Below are positions 12,055 through 24,104 of a stretch of DNA of 64,000 nt, in pieces (position 1 is the first letter of the stretch; each line of letters opens with the position of its first letter). Under the pieces are notes generated by a model, which was given only the letters and a program-made list of their open reading frames with translations, did not search any database and had not been told where the DNA came from. Source of the DNA: Varanus komodoensis (taxonomy: Eukaryota > Chordata > Lepidosauria > Squamata > Varanidae); assembly GCF_004798865.1 (NCBI RefSeq), contig NW_025335568.1, forward strand, positions 54,469,162 through 54,533,161, read 5' to 3'. The position numbers and the translations under genes are program-made.

Positions 12055-12410
12055 CCACAGAATCTGTCCCTCTTCAGTTCATGGGCTTTCTCTTGTTATC
12101 AGCCCTGTCTTAGGAGGCCAGCTGAGCAAGAGGAAGTCTGCAAACACTCGTGGAATTGCAGCTGTGCAACCGGCAACCTTCTGGGGTGCAGAAGAGGAAT
12201 GCCAGTTGAGCAGCAGCAGTGCAGGGTTTGATTCCTGGCAAATGCCATGCAAACACTTGGCAAGCTCACCAGCGGGTCAGGCTCACCAGCGGGTCAGACT
12301 CACCATTTCAAGAAAGCAGGTCAGAGTCTGGGGAGCCAAGCCCAGAGCATCCAAAACAAATTCTTCATGCATCCCCAGGTGAGAACACTGCCAAGAGGGA
12401 AAGCTGAGCT
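12055..12410 (+). repeat. Unclassified GC-rich repeat, copy 1
   Basis: Aligns by eye with the reverse complement of 55610-56110 and with 61440-61790. Shared landmarks are a 'TGATTCCTGGCAAATG'-type block near 12229, 'GTCTGGGGAGCCAAGCCCAG' near 12327, and 'TTCATGCATCCCCA' near 12363 (compare 'CTCACACATCCCAA' at 61720). A further match near 12060-12170 is seen only with the 55.6-kb copy. It also contains a local duplication: 'CTCACCAGCGGGTCAG' occurs twice at 12265-12300. No protein similarity was recognised, and the class is unknown. Confidence 0.6.
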
Positions 12411-13544
12411 AGGGTCAGTGTGGCCTAAGGGTTCTGAGGTTATTTTTGTGGCTTGGGAAAGAGCCTCAAAATTTGTGGAAAACTCTAGGAAGGTAGCACA
12501 AATTAGTGCAATGGTTGCAACCTGCTTTCATGTTAGTTCTTTACCTTTCAAATCCAGAAAGCCCAGATTCTCTTTGCTTGAATCTGAAATCTCATTGCTG
12601 GAATTTATAGGAGCAGCACTTATTCATTAAATAATAAGTTATTCATGGATAATTGCAAAAGGGATAGAGCATTTTATTGTATTTGTTGACATATAACAGC
12701 ATTACAACTTTAGTCTAGGAAGAGAGACATATTTTCACTTATATGCAATACATATTTCTGTCTGATTTCAATGAACTAAGACCCAAAGTTAAAAACCATC
12801 TGCACCTTCTGTTTCCGCTTGAGACATTATTTATGTTTTTGGCTTTGTACCCTGAGCTAAATACAGAATGTGTAAAGGCTGTTAATTAACCCTTGGAGAA
12901 ATGCATTTCCCAACAGCATGTGGAATGGGAAGATGTTTTTAATCAAGCAGTAAAACTCCCAGGATTTATACAGGTTCAAATTGTCCTACTTAATGAACCC
13001 AAAGGGAATCAATGTTAAATATTTTCTTAACATAAACTTATGTTGAAGTAAAGTTACAATTGTGTAATGCCCCAGACAAAAGCCAAGAAATTCAAATTTG
13101 AATCTTATAGACCAGCATCAATGCAATGGTTGACAGCAAAATATTCAGTGATGTGTAAATTAAGTGTTTAATGCTTTTAGCCTAAACATATTGTCTTCGA
13201 AGTATAGCCCTTTGGTTGTGATGGAGCAACTATCTAAGAAAATGCATTTGGATCTAAGATTTTCTCATGAAATTGCTTCCATGTTTCCTTGGCTGCTTTA
13301 TGTACACCAAGTATGTCTACGCAGACATAGATAACTAGCTCAGGCAGTTATTTAAACCACACATTTATTTTCTGGTCTCGCAGATATTTTGATAATAGAG
13401 AACAAATTCTTAAAACAACTTCTGGGAATTAATGCAGTCAAGATTATCTTGATCTCGAATCTGAATGAAATGCAAAATCATTTCTACAAATGGCCAGGGG
13501 TACATCTAAAACAATAGGACCATATGAATGGCAGCTTTGTTTGG
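12411..13544. other. Unassigned AT-rich sequence
   Basis: About 1.1 kb without a recognised gene or repeat; single-copy-looking. Confidence 0.3.
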
Positions 13545-13690
13545 AAGCGGTGTAGTTGAACATTTTACTTTCTTTGCCTTCAAGAGGTCCAAAGTTCAAT
13601 CCCTTCATCTCTTCAGTTAAAAGATCACCGTTTCATAGCTGCAAAAGACCTCAGACTGAGATCCTGGGGAACCACAAATCCCATCATCCA
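13545..13690 (+). mobile_element. tRNA-derived SINE remnant (second family), copy 1
   Basis: Contains a B-box-like 'AAAGTTCAATCCC' at 13591-13603. After it come a 'CTTCAGTTAAAAGATCA' block and 'AAAGACCTCAGACTGAGATC', the same order as in the copies at 26480-26660 and 34545-34720. The A-box side is decayed. It is old, with many substitutions. Confidence 0.6.
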
Positions 13691-13844
13691 AGCTAAACCC
13701 AGTTCTCCATTAACTCCATTGCACTGTTTACTCAGAATAAACTATTTCTCTCACTGAACTGGATGGTCCATTGAAAGAGAGAACTATCATCTCCAAAAAT
13801 GGATATGTGGCCATTCTGAAGGAAGGAAAATTGCACCCAAAGCG

Positions 13845-14030
13845 TACACCAGTTTTATACCCTTTGACTGTCATGTCTTCCTGCACAGAATCCCAGAAAT
13901 TATACTGGGATTGAATTATACTTCAATTAAATGCTAAGAAATCTTCATTAGAAATTCCTAGTCCCATCACCAAATTGCAACTCCCATGCTTCCCTGAGAT
14001 AAAGAAGTGATAGTTAAAAAGCTTTCAGTG
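13845..14030. mobile_element. hAT-like MITE, decayed
   Basis: The left side (13860-13915: 'CTTTGACTGTCATGTCTTCC', 'GAATCCCAGAAATTATA') and the right side (13978-14020: 'CAACTCCCATGCTTCC', 'GTGATAGTTAAAAAG') look like the two inverted halves of a common amniote hAT-derived MITE built around a 'tcccagaatt / aactcccat' palindrome. The terminal repeats are too worn to show an 8-bp target duplication. Confidence 0.45.
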
Positions 14031-16633
14031 TGTAAATCTTGTAAATTGTTCACAAGTATAGATGATTTCTGAAACACAGGATCAAGAAGGATAATTATGT
14101 TCACTAGGGTCTGTTGAATCTAAGAAAACAGACACCTTCCTGTGTTGTAGGTGAGCTTTAATCTTGTGACCCTGCTGAGGACATGATCTGGATTGGGGCT
14201 GCTGAACCTGTAATTTGCATTGCTAAACAAATAAATAATTTGAGTTATAGGAAAGAAAATATAGTGAGTATGATGAATTTTCCCAAAAACATATATCAAA
14301 GAACAGACTTTTTCAATATTGTTTTACCTGGACTTTGAACTCCATAGGGATGCATGTCTGATTTCCCTGTTCTACCATTTTAGGAAGCATTTGCATTATA
14401 TGTAGCATTATAAATAGCCACTCAGTTTGCAAACAGCTAACCATGCCACTTTGAGGTCCTGTGTGCTTCACTACATTTAGTTTTTATTGCTTAGAATCTC
14501 TGTCCCAGAAAGAAAAATGATATTTTTCTTTCCGCATTCTCCCTAAACAAACCTTTTAAATACTATCTTCTGTGACTTCATAGCCATGAAGAAATCCATG
14601 AATTATTTGCTGATGATAGAAGTGCCCTAGGTGGTTGCGGATTTCTCCATTCAACAGCCTTGTGTGCATTATGGAGAAGGCACCACAATATCCATCATGC
14701 CCTTCTAAGAGACTACAAAAACAAATCCCTCTCAAAATGCAGTTCATGTACAAGTTCTTAGGGCAACACCCTGCTTCCCTTTTTTCCTCACTCTGGTGAC
14801 AGTGCGTTGACTAATTGTTGTGGTGGAACTCTGCCTGAACTTTTGTCTAATCCAAACACAAAAACATCAGTAAACCTGCCCCTCACTCAGCAAACTATAA
14901 AAAGTTACACAATCTTTGCTAATGCATGGAACGGCCTGCAAAAGAAACCTTACAGCTGCTATTCAGGAAGCAAATGCATACTGTGTAGTCTGGGCGGTCA
15001 TTTCATCCATTGCTATCAAATAGTAAATATACGGAAACGTGTAAACAGTGGAAGAGCACAACTAATAAGTTATAGATGTCATAGATAGGGTGGTAAGCTA
15101 TGTGTAAAGAGGGAGGCACTCCACCCTAGGATATTCCATGTCTCCATCATACACACCCAGGTACACATGAATGGGATACAGCTTACATGTGGGACCCTTG
15201 GGACAAAGAAGCATGTTATACACTCCATGGGGCCATCACCAGGAAAGGTGGGTGTGTGATTTTCAGGTTCTCTCTGTTTCTCATTTTTCCAATCTTCCTT
15301 TCAGTTCATCCCACACGCTGAGATTTCTTCCCATCTTGAGTTCCCCTGAAGATGTGTATGTATTTTTCTGAGTGTTTGTCCTAATACATGCATTATTGTG
15401 CACAATTTGCCAACACATGGATTACAAAGCAGGTTCTCCAATATAATTTTAATCCCAATTTTCCTATATCATTATTATGACATTGCATTTAAATGCTGAC
15501 TATATGTAATTCTATATATTCAGTTTTATGTGCACTTTCCCCTAGTATATAAATTTAATCCCACTGAAAAATTCAGAGAAATGTTCTGGTTCATGAATGG
15601 TTTTGAAAGTGTAGAATTGAGTAAATTTGTATTACAATATGATCCAAATCTTCAGCCTCAGTAAAACCAGCTGAAGAACCCACATTAAAAAGCATCTTCT
15701 CCACAGAGATATCCCAGGTGCCAGGTCCACACCCTCTCTTGACAATACTTCCTCCAAAAAGTGAGAGAGATATGAAATACACCCTCTTGTGGTGACCTTT
15801 CACTCAAGTCTGCTGCTTTTATCCATTTCTTCCAACCTCCGGCTTTCGCATATCACTTCTGAGGGCTCAACTATAACTGCATGTTGTGAAGACATTGGGC
15901 TGGTCTTGTCATGAAGCAGACTGAGGTTGCCTGCGTAAGGCGGTGCTTTGGGACAAGTAGCCACTCTGCCTTGTCTCTGCCACTGCTGCCCCAAAGCCTC
16001 GAGTACATGTTCTGGAGAGCCACAGTGAGAGATTAGCCAGCAGGACTAGCTGGAGCAGCCAGTTCTCCTCTGTGCCGTGCTCCATTCCTCTTTGCCAAGC
16101 CAATAGAAGCAGTCACGGGGCTCCCACTGACTGGGTTCTCGTGAAAGCATTGCAGCTGGAAGACCCAACATGGCAGCAATAAAGGTAATGGGAAGAGAGC
16201 TTGGAGCGGTGGGGGCACGGCACACGTTCTCATCTATTTGAGGTGGTATGAGACTTTGGACTGGGGCTTTGATGGCCGCTATTTCCATGCCATCTTTAAA
16301 TGTCCCCTAGAGTCTAAAAGGCTCCATTTTGCTTGGAAAGGTGAGTTGGTACACAACATTTTTTCTATTGACATAGAGTGGATTAGGATGGGTGAATTTG
16401 CACCAGGCAGATTCAATAGCTACAGCTAGCATTCTGCTGAGTTTTTGACCATTCATGGGGTGGGATAGAATAATCACATCCAAAACTTGTGGGATGGGGT
16501 GAGAAACTTGAAGAAACTTCCAAGGGCAGCAGTGCTTGCCTTACTGTTAGGAGGGGACATGTAAAGGGTTCTTATGTTCATGCTTTGTCTCATTCTGCGC
16601 TTTGCAGTCTCCCTGGGCGCTTCATGTACAATC
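14031..16633. other. Unassigned sequence
   Basis: About 2.6 kb with no supported exon. The segment near 15920-15960 ('GAGGTTGCCTGCGTAAGGCG') resembles the 'gaggcagctgcctcgggcgg' motif of a dispersed squamate repeat also visible near 19874-19900. A lone donor-like 'AATAAAG|GTAATG' at about 16183 follows an ATG but has no support as an exon. Confidence 0.3.
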
Positions 16634-16641
16634 TTCTACAG

Positions 16642-17062
16642 CAGTGTCAACCACCAATCCGTGGGAGATTTCCTGCCGCTCCATAGGGGGAGGGCACTGC
16701 ATCCTGCTCACTGTGGACCAGTGTGGGGGCTGACTGTGCTTCACCACCTCTTCCTTGGTTGGCATTGGGTTTGCAGGGTGTATGCTGGTGCCACTGGGGG
16801 GTCCAGGGAGGAGAGAGACAGCTTGGTTGGAGCCAGCTGGGAGCCGTGCTGCACCAATTTTGGTATTGTGTTCTTTTGTTGACATTTTTTGTTGCTTGGT
16901 TTCTGGTTGTTTTTGGAGTCTTCTCTTCTCATTCTTTGGTATCATGTTTGGAACTAATACACAATACACTGTATTATGCGTATGGTGCTTTTTGTTTCTG
17001 CCTCAGCAGTCCCCAAGGTGGTCTTCAGTGGTCCCCAGCTGTAGAAAGGTTGAAAACCACTG
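16642..17062. mobile_element. Non-autonomous hAT-like element with TSD
   Basis: The left end is CAGTGTCAACCACC (16642) and the right end is GGTTGAAAACCACTG (17062). The reverse complement of the right end, CAGTGGTTTTCAACC, gives the hAT-style CAGTG...CACTG termini. The flanks are TTCTACAG (16634-16641) and TTCTAAAG (17063-17070): an 8-bp target duplication with one mismatch, the size expected for hAT transposases. The 421-bp body has no transposase similarity. Its overlapping frames of 102-136 aa are chance readings of the element. Confidence 0.75.
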
Positions 17063-17070
17063 TTCTAAAG

Positions 17071-19809
17071 GACTTCATTGTGTCTTTCTCCCTCCACAGG
17101 GTTTTCCAGTGCTACTCCCTGTGATGTACCTGAAAGCTAAGAGAGGCACTTTTGTTTTGGCTTAGTTGTTAAAAGTCTTTTAAGGCTTCCTCCTCACTCA
17201 GACACAGGCACTCAGAAGGCTGCAGCACTGAATAGTCCCAAGGGAACATGTCATCCTCAGATTCTCTGGATTCAAATTTAACCTTGATCAACTGCAGTTG
17301 CAGAAATGGACTTCGTGTCCCCTCCTTCCCACAGCAGGCCTGCCAGCCCACTGAGAAGGCTGAAAGAGTCAGGAAAATAGGATGAGCTGGAGGCAGGAGG
17401 GCCATCCTCCAAATCAAGCAGAAGGACTTTCTGCATGCAGAGCCCAGTGTGTTGAAGGAGGCCTTTTCCTCTTGTAGAAGGCTGCTTCATCTTGCAAACT
17501 GGAAGAACCTGGACGCAGCCTGCAGGGTCTGTCAGGAAAAAAAAAAATGATGCAGCCTCCCAAATACATGGCAGAATACGGAGCAATTCAAATTCAAACC
17601 ATGAACAACACTGAAACCCCTACGTCTGAATGGATAAAACTGCAAATTTTGATTTCTACTGCAGTTGATCTTGTTAAGTAAGTTCTTTCGGCTTCAAACA
17701 TGATAATACTTTGTGGATTTTGGTAGTCTTTTCAAAACTAAATTCATATGAACTCTCTCAGATACAGGAGTAGATCTTAAAGTCCTCTGTGGTAAAGGAC
17801 ACTAGACAGGGTTTTCCCCTATAGGGGAAATTTCCACAATTAGTCTATGAGCACTCAGACACCCATTCACTTTCTTCCCTAAAAGACTGCATTTTAAGAT
17901 AGCATTTTTCTGGTTCCAGCATGGTCATTAGAGGCTCAGGTAGCCACAGTGGCCAGAAGGGCCTCTTCCCAGCTATGACCCCATCTTTGTTCTTGCATTG
18001 TTATGTTTTGTGATCTACTCCAGCAGATTTTTCCCCAGAGAGGGCAGTCTGTTGAAACAGCCACATTTTTATGTGGCTACAACCTCCATTATCAATCAAC
18101 CTTCCAACATGCAGTGCCCAGACTTCTAGAATTTTCTCGCCTCAAGGGCCTGCTCCTTCACAAAGGTAGTTTCTCATCATGGTTGCTCTTAGAGGGGACA
18201 AGGCTTTATGTGACAGCATTAATTTGCCAGAAGGATGAAGGAGAATTTTCATGTGATTAGTTTTTGATGAAAAATTACCAGCGTTCGCACTTTCTTTCCC
18301 CAGATTCAGGATAGAAAGTCAAGCATGGGAGAAATGGAAAGCGATTGATTCACCCATCCAAGCACAGGATTTGAATCCTTAGCTCTTAAGAGTCTGGGTT
18401 TGAATCCAAAGAAGTTGGTAGTGCTGAATTAGGGTTGCCACCACTTCTTTTTCTGATGGGCTCCTTGCCCCGAATAGCTGCATGACAGGTAGGTACAACA
18501 GGGCACTCACGCTCTGGACATGGCTGAACTACTGCGTCTCGCTGGTGTACCTGCTCAGAGTTTTGCTTCAACTCATCTTCAATCGGAATGTACCCTAATT
18601 CACAAGTTACTTCTTGTTTGGAAAGAACTTGAGTTTTTAACAGTTCAAATGTGGGAGAGAACAAAACTGACAGATTTGTTCACTGCCATAGGACTGGACT
18701 CTGAAAGAACCTACAAACTGAATTGTAAATTATACACAAGCGCAGATGAGGCCAACTTTGGCCCCAAGGATCTACCTATCTATGCTTATGTCAAATTATT
18801 TTTAGAACTTTTAAAATTTTCCAGATGTTCACTCCAACTACCAACAACCCCTAGACAGTGGTCAGGGATGAAGGGTGTTGTAGTCCAGCAAGGGCGTCAG
18901 GTTTCTCTGCCCAGCACTACAGAATGCAAAAATCAAATCTAGTCAAGAAGGTAGAGAGCTGCCAGGTAATTTCATTCGATCTCTGTGCTCTTGCTGTTTT
19001 GTGAGAGCCAAAGAAATACCTGGCTTTGCCCATGGCTGAAAATTTTTCTTTCTTTGCCAGCCTTTGTAAGAAGATTCTGGCAATGGAGCAGAATAAAAGA
19101 AAACTAGTTCATTATCACTCCAAAGTTATGCTTACTTCCTCCCCCTGCCCTCCCCACTACCCCAACACACACACAGAGAAGTTACTGACATGTTAAAACA
19201 AGTTAAGCAAGCATTCTTGAAGTGATGCTAATAAACTGTCCAAAAATACGGAAAGGCAGTGAGCAATATTCTCTTATTTTTTCTGAATGCTTTAAGTTCA
19301 GTATTATTTTTAGTAACAATATGGAAGAGAGCGACGGTCTGTTTTCCTGTTCAGTCGATTCGAGGACTGCATTTTGCCCTCTTGGTGGCAGTATGATAGA
19401 GCAGTTAAACATATTCATTCCTTGCTCAGAAAGGTTATAATTTGTTGTCTTTCGGACTTGTGCTGTTGCTGCTGCCACCGCTGCTGCTACTATTTCCCTC
19501 CATTTTGAAAGATCTGGCTCTTCTGGAAGGTTTTGTGTTTGTGTGTGAGAGAGAAAAGATAGAGAGAAATCCAGGAGGTAAAAGTTCCTCTTTTCCTGCA
19601 TTCTGCTGCTGCTGAGTTTACAGGCAAAGACGCATCACTGCATGTACTTGCTAACAAATGTGGGATCTTGTAAGCCATCCAGAGACTTTTAAAATAATGG
19701 ATGACATAGAAAAACTTTAAATAAATAAAATCTCAAATCCATATTTCCCAAGGAAAAGCATGCAGAGGGAATAGGGAATTGCAAGAGAGAACGGGCAGGT
19801 GGGCAGGGG
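17071..19809. other. Unassigned, with a possible hAT-MITE scrap
   Basis: No exon recognised. Frames up to 140 aa (18520-18942 plus) lack known domains. Bases about 18850-18905 ('GTCAGGGATGAAGGGTGTTG' then 'TAGTCCAGCAAGG') resemble one half of a hAT-type MITE. Confidence 0.3.
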
Positions 19810-19871
19810 CCTAATGGAGTAGTGTGTAGTATGTTTTTATTTAAATAAAAAATTTCAACCTAATGGAGTAG
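19810..19871. repeat. 36-bp insert between 13-bp direct repeats
   Basis: The 13-mer CCTAATGGAGTAG occurs at 19810-19822 and again, perfectly, at 19859-19871. Between them are 36 AT-rich bases containing TTTTTATTTAAATAAAAAA. Perfect repeats of this length flanking a very short insert look like the target-site duplication of an extremely 5'-truncated retroposon. The second copy leads directly into 'ACTGAGGCAGCTGCC', the start of a dispersed repeat. Confidence 0.75.
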
Positions 19872-20275
19872 ACTGAGGCAGCTGCCTTGGGTGGCAAACA
19901 GGGAGTGCTGCGAGCCATGGCAGAGTCTCAGAGGGCAGGTCTGGCATCCCATGCAGCTTGGCCTACTCCTCTAAGCCTGCATCAGTTCACAGCCTTTTCG
20001 CAGTTGGGAACTGTTTATTTTCAATATTCTCTACTGGTTCTAACACGCCGACAACTTTTGTTGGAATGTGTGTGTTGGGGTAGGGATGAGTGAGCATGAG
20101 GTTGGAGTGATACTGAATCAGTTTTCTTTGGCTCTGCTCCTGCCACTGCATCTTCTTCCAAACAATTCCAAGGCTGGAGTAAAATCCAGCTGCCAGTCCA
20201 GTCAGCTTTGGTACATGGACCGTGGAGAGGGGCCCCCTTGTCTTTTGCCCCAGGATGGCTTGGCCTAGTCCTGCT

Positions 20276-20690
20276 GTGTACTTATATTTTACATTTCTAT
20301 ACCTTTTCACAGCCACAGCTCTCTTGGCAGTTCAGTGCCATTAAAACTCCAATGAAACATTATATAAAACTCACAAGTTTAAACCAACAGTGTAAAACCA
20401 AAATAAAAAGCAGCTGTATAAAAATTTATAAATACAATCACAGGTCTAAAAACAACAGAAACCAAATTACTAAAATGCCTGGGGAAATATGATGGTCTTC
20501 ACCTGGCACCAAAAAGAACAGAAAGTAAGTGTCACACAAGCCTTTCTGGGAAGATGTTCTACAACTTAATCTCTCCTGTACCAGCCGGTTCTTTCTTCCC
20601 ATGGCTACTTTCCCCTCAGATTGGCTAACCTCCCATTTTAGAACCCAGCCCTACTGATGGTGATGGTTGTGGTGGGAAAGATTAAAATAG
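20276..20690 (-). mobile_element. L2-type LINE 3' region
   Basis: On the plus strand the 3' UTR is first ('TATACCTTTTCACAGCCACAGCTCTC', reverse of the '...gagagctnnggc..ggcggtata' tail). An A-rich stretch follows, then 'GGTCTTCACCTGGCACCAAA', the reverse complement of the last ORF residues (compare 8015-8060). The element is therefore on the minus strand, 3' end first. Only about 400 bp are present and no frame survives. Confidence 0.65.
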
Positions 20691-21349
20691 TCAGTCAGGA
20701 AGAGACAGTTAACTTGTGAAAATGGGTTAAGTATCCTTTCCCAACTTTTGTTTCATGCCAGAATGCGCTTGACTCCTGTGAAAACACAGGCAAATATACC
20801 CATAATTCCTACCATATGAATATGAGTTTGCTATATCCCAAACTTCCTAAAGTGGAAGTTATTTAAGCATATGAACCCCTGCTCATCAGAGACTCATGAT
20901 AAATGTTGCACATCTCAAAAACTCTCATTTTCCTTCACTGAGTTCATTTTAACACAAAACGAATAAATAAAAGTCTTGAACAGCAATTAGTGCACAAGGT
21001 TACACCCTTGGCTGCTCCATGTTACTCCCAGAGGCATCAAACACATTTCTTCTGTTAAAGAAAAATTGATCTGGCCAAATCAACATTTCTATTTTTAAAT
21101 GACTGATGAAATTAAAAATAAACAATAATATCCCAGGCCATTTCTGGCAAGTCAATTGGATTTTCAATGTTCAGTTGTTTGAGCTTGGCAGCAGTGTGAA
21201 AAGATATGATTGGATTATTATTTTTAATTATTTATCGCAGCACAAAAGGAAGCAAGTCAACAAAAGGCCACTATAATTAGGGCCAGCCTTAAACAATAGG
21301 ATAGAAAACATGTCCACTATTTGCATATATGCACTGAAGGGCTAGGGAA
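20691..21349. other. Unassigned AT-rich sequence
   Basis: No gene or repeat recognised. The block 21090-21290 has several homeodomain-like ATTA/TAAT sites and looks single-copy; a conserved non-coding element is possible. Confidence 0.25.
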
Positions 21350-21660
21350 ACTCAGAGTTGGAAAGGATCATCTAATCTACCCCCCTGCTTAATGCTGGAT
21401 GCATCTGTAGCAACTCTGATCTGACAGATGGGCATCCAGCCTCCGACCAAACACTGTCAGTAAAGCAGAGACCACCATCAAACATGGCCGTCTGTTCCAC
21501 TTCTAGTTAATCTGCTTCCCTGCCATTTCAATCCATTGCTTTTAGTTCTGCTGTCTGAAGCAACAGAGAATATATGTGTCCCTTCTGCTGAGTAATAGTC
21601 CTTCAGCTGGTTATTTGATTCATTAATTATTGCAGGCTGAAGAATGCTTGGAGTTGTAGA
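21350..21660 (-). mobile_element. CR1 LINE 3' end
   Basis: Begins (plus strand) with 'ACTCAGAGTTGGAAAGGATC', the reverse of the CR1 3' tail. It continues 'CAGATGGGCATCCAGCCTCC' and 'CTGTTCCACTTCTAGTTAAT', the usual order of the amniote CR1 3' region read backwards. The ORF end is decayed. An old insertion. Confidence 0.65.
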
Positions 21661-22869
21661 ACCTTTTTCTGCCTTGGTGTGCATAGCATTGTTAGTTTAT
21701 ATAGTACTGTTAGGAGAGGGCCCATAAGTAGGTAGGCAACTCTGCATGCAGAAGGTCTTAGGTTCAGTCTCTGCCATCTCTGATGCACTTGTTTGTGTAA
21801 CTAATCAGCTTAGAGCACAATCCTAGGAAGATGCCTGTGACCGTCCAAACCTGGAGGCTGGTGGGCGTCTAAGGCAGGCCAAGAGGAGCGCAATGGTCAG
21901 CTCTGTTCCTCCTGCCCTGCAAAGCAGCTGAATGATGATTTTGGTTGTCTACGTACAGTGCTTTAGAGTGGGAAGGGAAAATGTTGAGATATCACCAGGC
22001 TATGTCATACTTTGGGGTCATCAGTGTCCTTCCCTTCCTATGTCATCACTTTTGTAACCTCAGACAAGGTCCTTTCAGCACTGGCTGCAAGGCTGAAAGG
22101 GAGAGTGTTATGCCAAGGCAGATCTTCAGATCCAAAGCTATACCTTTTTTATAACATTGGAGATAAGACTCCAAAAAATCCCCTAGACACTGTCTGAAGG
22201 TCATAGGATTGCACTATTTAATGCAATATAATGCTTAAAGCCAGCTAGGATGCTTCACCTAAAGTTTAGCTAAAATTGCTTCCCTACAACTTCTACCAAC
22301 AGAGAAGTTAAAAATGCAAAAAATTTTCACTTGATATTAAAGCTAAAATAACACCTGCTGCATAGACAAAAACGTATCTTTAATTCCCCAAATGTTTTGT
22401 ATGCCAGTAAGAGAAGAGGTGCTTCTCACATTATCATTAAGGTGCCGTAACTGCTCAGATTGCAAAATTTATTCACTGTGTAAAGCATACACATGAGACC
22501 CTATTAGCACATGTTGAAGTGTTCATGCACGGGTACTTTATAAAGTGTGTTGATTTTCTTTGAAGTGTTAGAATGTTTAGGCAATCATTGTTATGATTCC
22601 AGTTTGCAATGCTACATCATTGTATTATTTCATGTCACTGTCTGTCTTTTCTCCTGGTTTCCACCCACTGGTGATTTGTAGGCTTGTCCAGGGCCTATTA
22701 CATGCTGGCACCAAGGACAATCTAAACCAGTCTGAGGCTCACTGTAATATATTTGCTACATATTTCCAGGACTTTTTTTTAATGACATTTGCCAGGACTT
22801 AGATACCAGAGTTATGGCAGTTGTATTTGCTGAGGTACCAACGCACAGCCGGGTCCAATATTATTGGAT
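21661..22869. other. Unassigned, with possible SINE head
   Basis: Bases about 21745-21785 ('GCATGCAGAAGGTCTTAGGT', then TCAGTCTC) resemble the B-box region of the tRNA-derived SINE family at 34.5 kb, but no tail follows. Otherwise nothing is recognised. Confidence 0.35.
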
Positions 22870-23665
22870 GAGTTTCCATTTGCACAGTTCAAGGACATCA
22901 GTGAGGTGCTTGGACAGGTTTAAACAACCACTTCCATACTGCCTTTTAAAGCCATCAAGGAGGGAGCAACGAGTTGGGCCAGGGAGGTGATCAGTGCCTT
23001 AGAGGGACCAGAGGGAATGGTCCCATGCCTCCTGAACAAGGTAGCAGTAGGAGAATTACCAAAGAAGTTCTCCCTGGATCCAAAGTAACTTAATAAGGCC
23101 TGTAGTAGATGTCCCTCTCCTGGGCAACGTTCTTGAATGGATGGCAGCCAACCGGTTCCAGGCACTCTTCAATAAAACTGAGTGTCTGGATCCATTTTTG
23201 TCAGGGTTCAGGGCAGGTTCTTGCATGAAAACAGCTTTGGTCACCCTATTGAATGACCAAATATGTGGGTGACCTGGGGGTAAAGGGAAGTGACATTGCT
23301 GATTTTCCTGGATCTCTCAGCAGCTTTCAGTATCATCAACCAGGGTATCTTTTGGGGAGACTATTTGTGTTGGGAGTAGGGAATAGTTAGTTGCAATAAT
23401 TCCACTCAGAGGGATGGCTCCAGAAGATGGTGACTGTGGAATATTGTTCACCCCCATGAATTCTACAGCATGTGGCTCGTCAGGGCTCTGTCCTGTCCTC
23501 TATAGATTTAAGCTTTAAAGCCTTATACAACTTGGGACTGCAATATTTGACAGAGCACAGCTCCCAACCCCAGTCTACCTCCACACTGCAGTCAGTCTGG
23601 GACTTCCTCCAAATGCCAACTCTGAGAGAAGCTCAAAGGGAAGGTGGCAACTCCTCAACTAGGGC
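22870..23665 (+). mobile_element. L2-type LINE with large internal deletion
   Basis: Reads the same order of blocks as the 6.6-kb copy: 'KAIKEGATSWAREVISA' (about 22955), a decayed 'GNVLEWMAANRFQALF' block (23130-23175), 'GSGQVLA...TALVTLLND' (about 23205-23260), 'FLDLSAAFSIINQG' (23305-23345) and 'RQGSVLS' (23478). It then jumps directly to 'FKALYNLGLQYLTEH' (from 23514). In the 6.6-kb copy the equivalent points lie about 650 bp apart, here 33 bp, so roughly 615 bp, including the YADD site, are gone. Many stops; inactive. Confidence 0.75.
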
Positions 23666-24009
23666 CACCAAATAAAAAGTGTCTTCAATTTTTGAAAAAA
23701 GTTGCACAAAATATGAAGGATATAGTCCCACCACAGATATGGCTGTGGCTTAATGCTTGCAAATTGAGTCTCCAAGATGGTGCCGAGAGCAAGGCCTCTG
23801 GTGTTGGTTGTAATTCCCAGACGAGACTATGGCATCCTATAGGAACTGTTAGCATCTTCTTTTATTTTCCATTTGAATAATGTCTCATTCACTTCTTCAC
23901 TGTATAGTACATTGTAATGGTCAAATAAATAGTGAGTCTGTCGAAGCCTAGGATAAAATATGAAGGAGTAGTAACCAAAGTTGGACTCACTCTGTGCTGG
24001 GCGTTATGG

Positions 24010-24085
24010 CAGTCTCTGAATGTGTTGGACTGCAACCCCCATAATGCCCAACCAGCACGGCCGGTTAAAAGAATTGCAGCCCAAT
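24010..24085. mobile_element. hAT-like MITE core (palindromic)
   Basis: 'TGTTGGACTGCAACCCCCAT' at 24019 and 'GAATTGCAGCCCAATACA' ending near 24088 form an imperfect palindrome around 'CCAGCACGGCCGG'. This matches the 'ggactacaactccca' core shared by common hAT-derived MITEs. Outer termini are not defined. Confidence 0.45.
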
Positions 24086-24104
24086 ACACCTAAAAAGCAC
24101 ATAT

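Noticed and set aside
12200-12310. CRISPR-like short repeats
   Set aside because: Just one local 16-bp duplication inside a dispersed repeat; no array.
11882-12382. 166-aa open frame
   Set aside because: Overlaps a hAT-MITE scrap and the GC-rich repeat; other copies of the repeat do not keep the frame.
16150-16190. ATGGCAGCAATAAAG followed by GTAATG, a possible first exon and donor
   Set aside because: Five codons only, no CpG island and no matching acceptor or conserved continuation.
16723-17165. Overlapping 133- and 136-aa frames
   Set aside because: They lie in the body of the hAT-like non-autonomous element and look like low-complexity readings.
18520-18942. 140-aa frame that looked exon-like
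   Set aside because: No known domain; its end runs into a hAT-type MITE motif.
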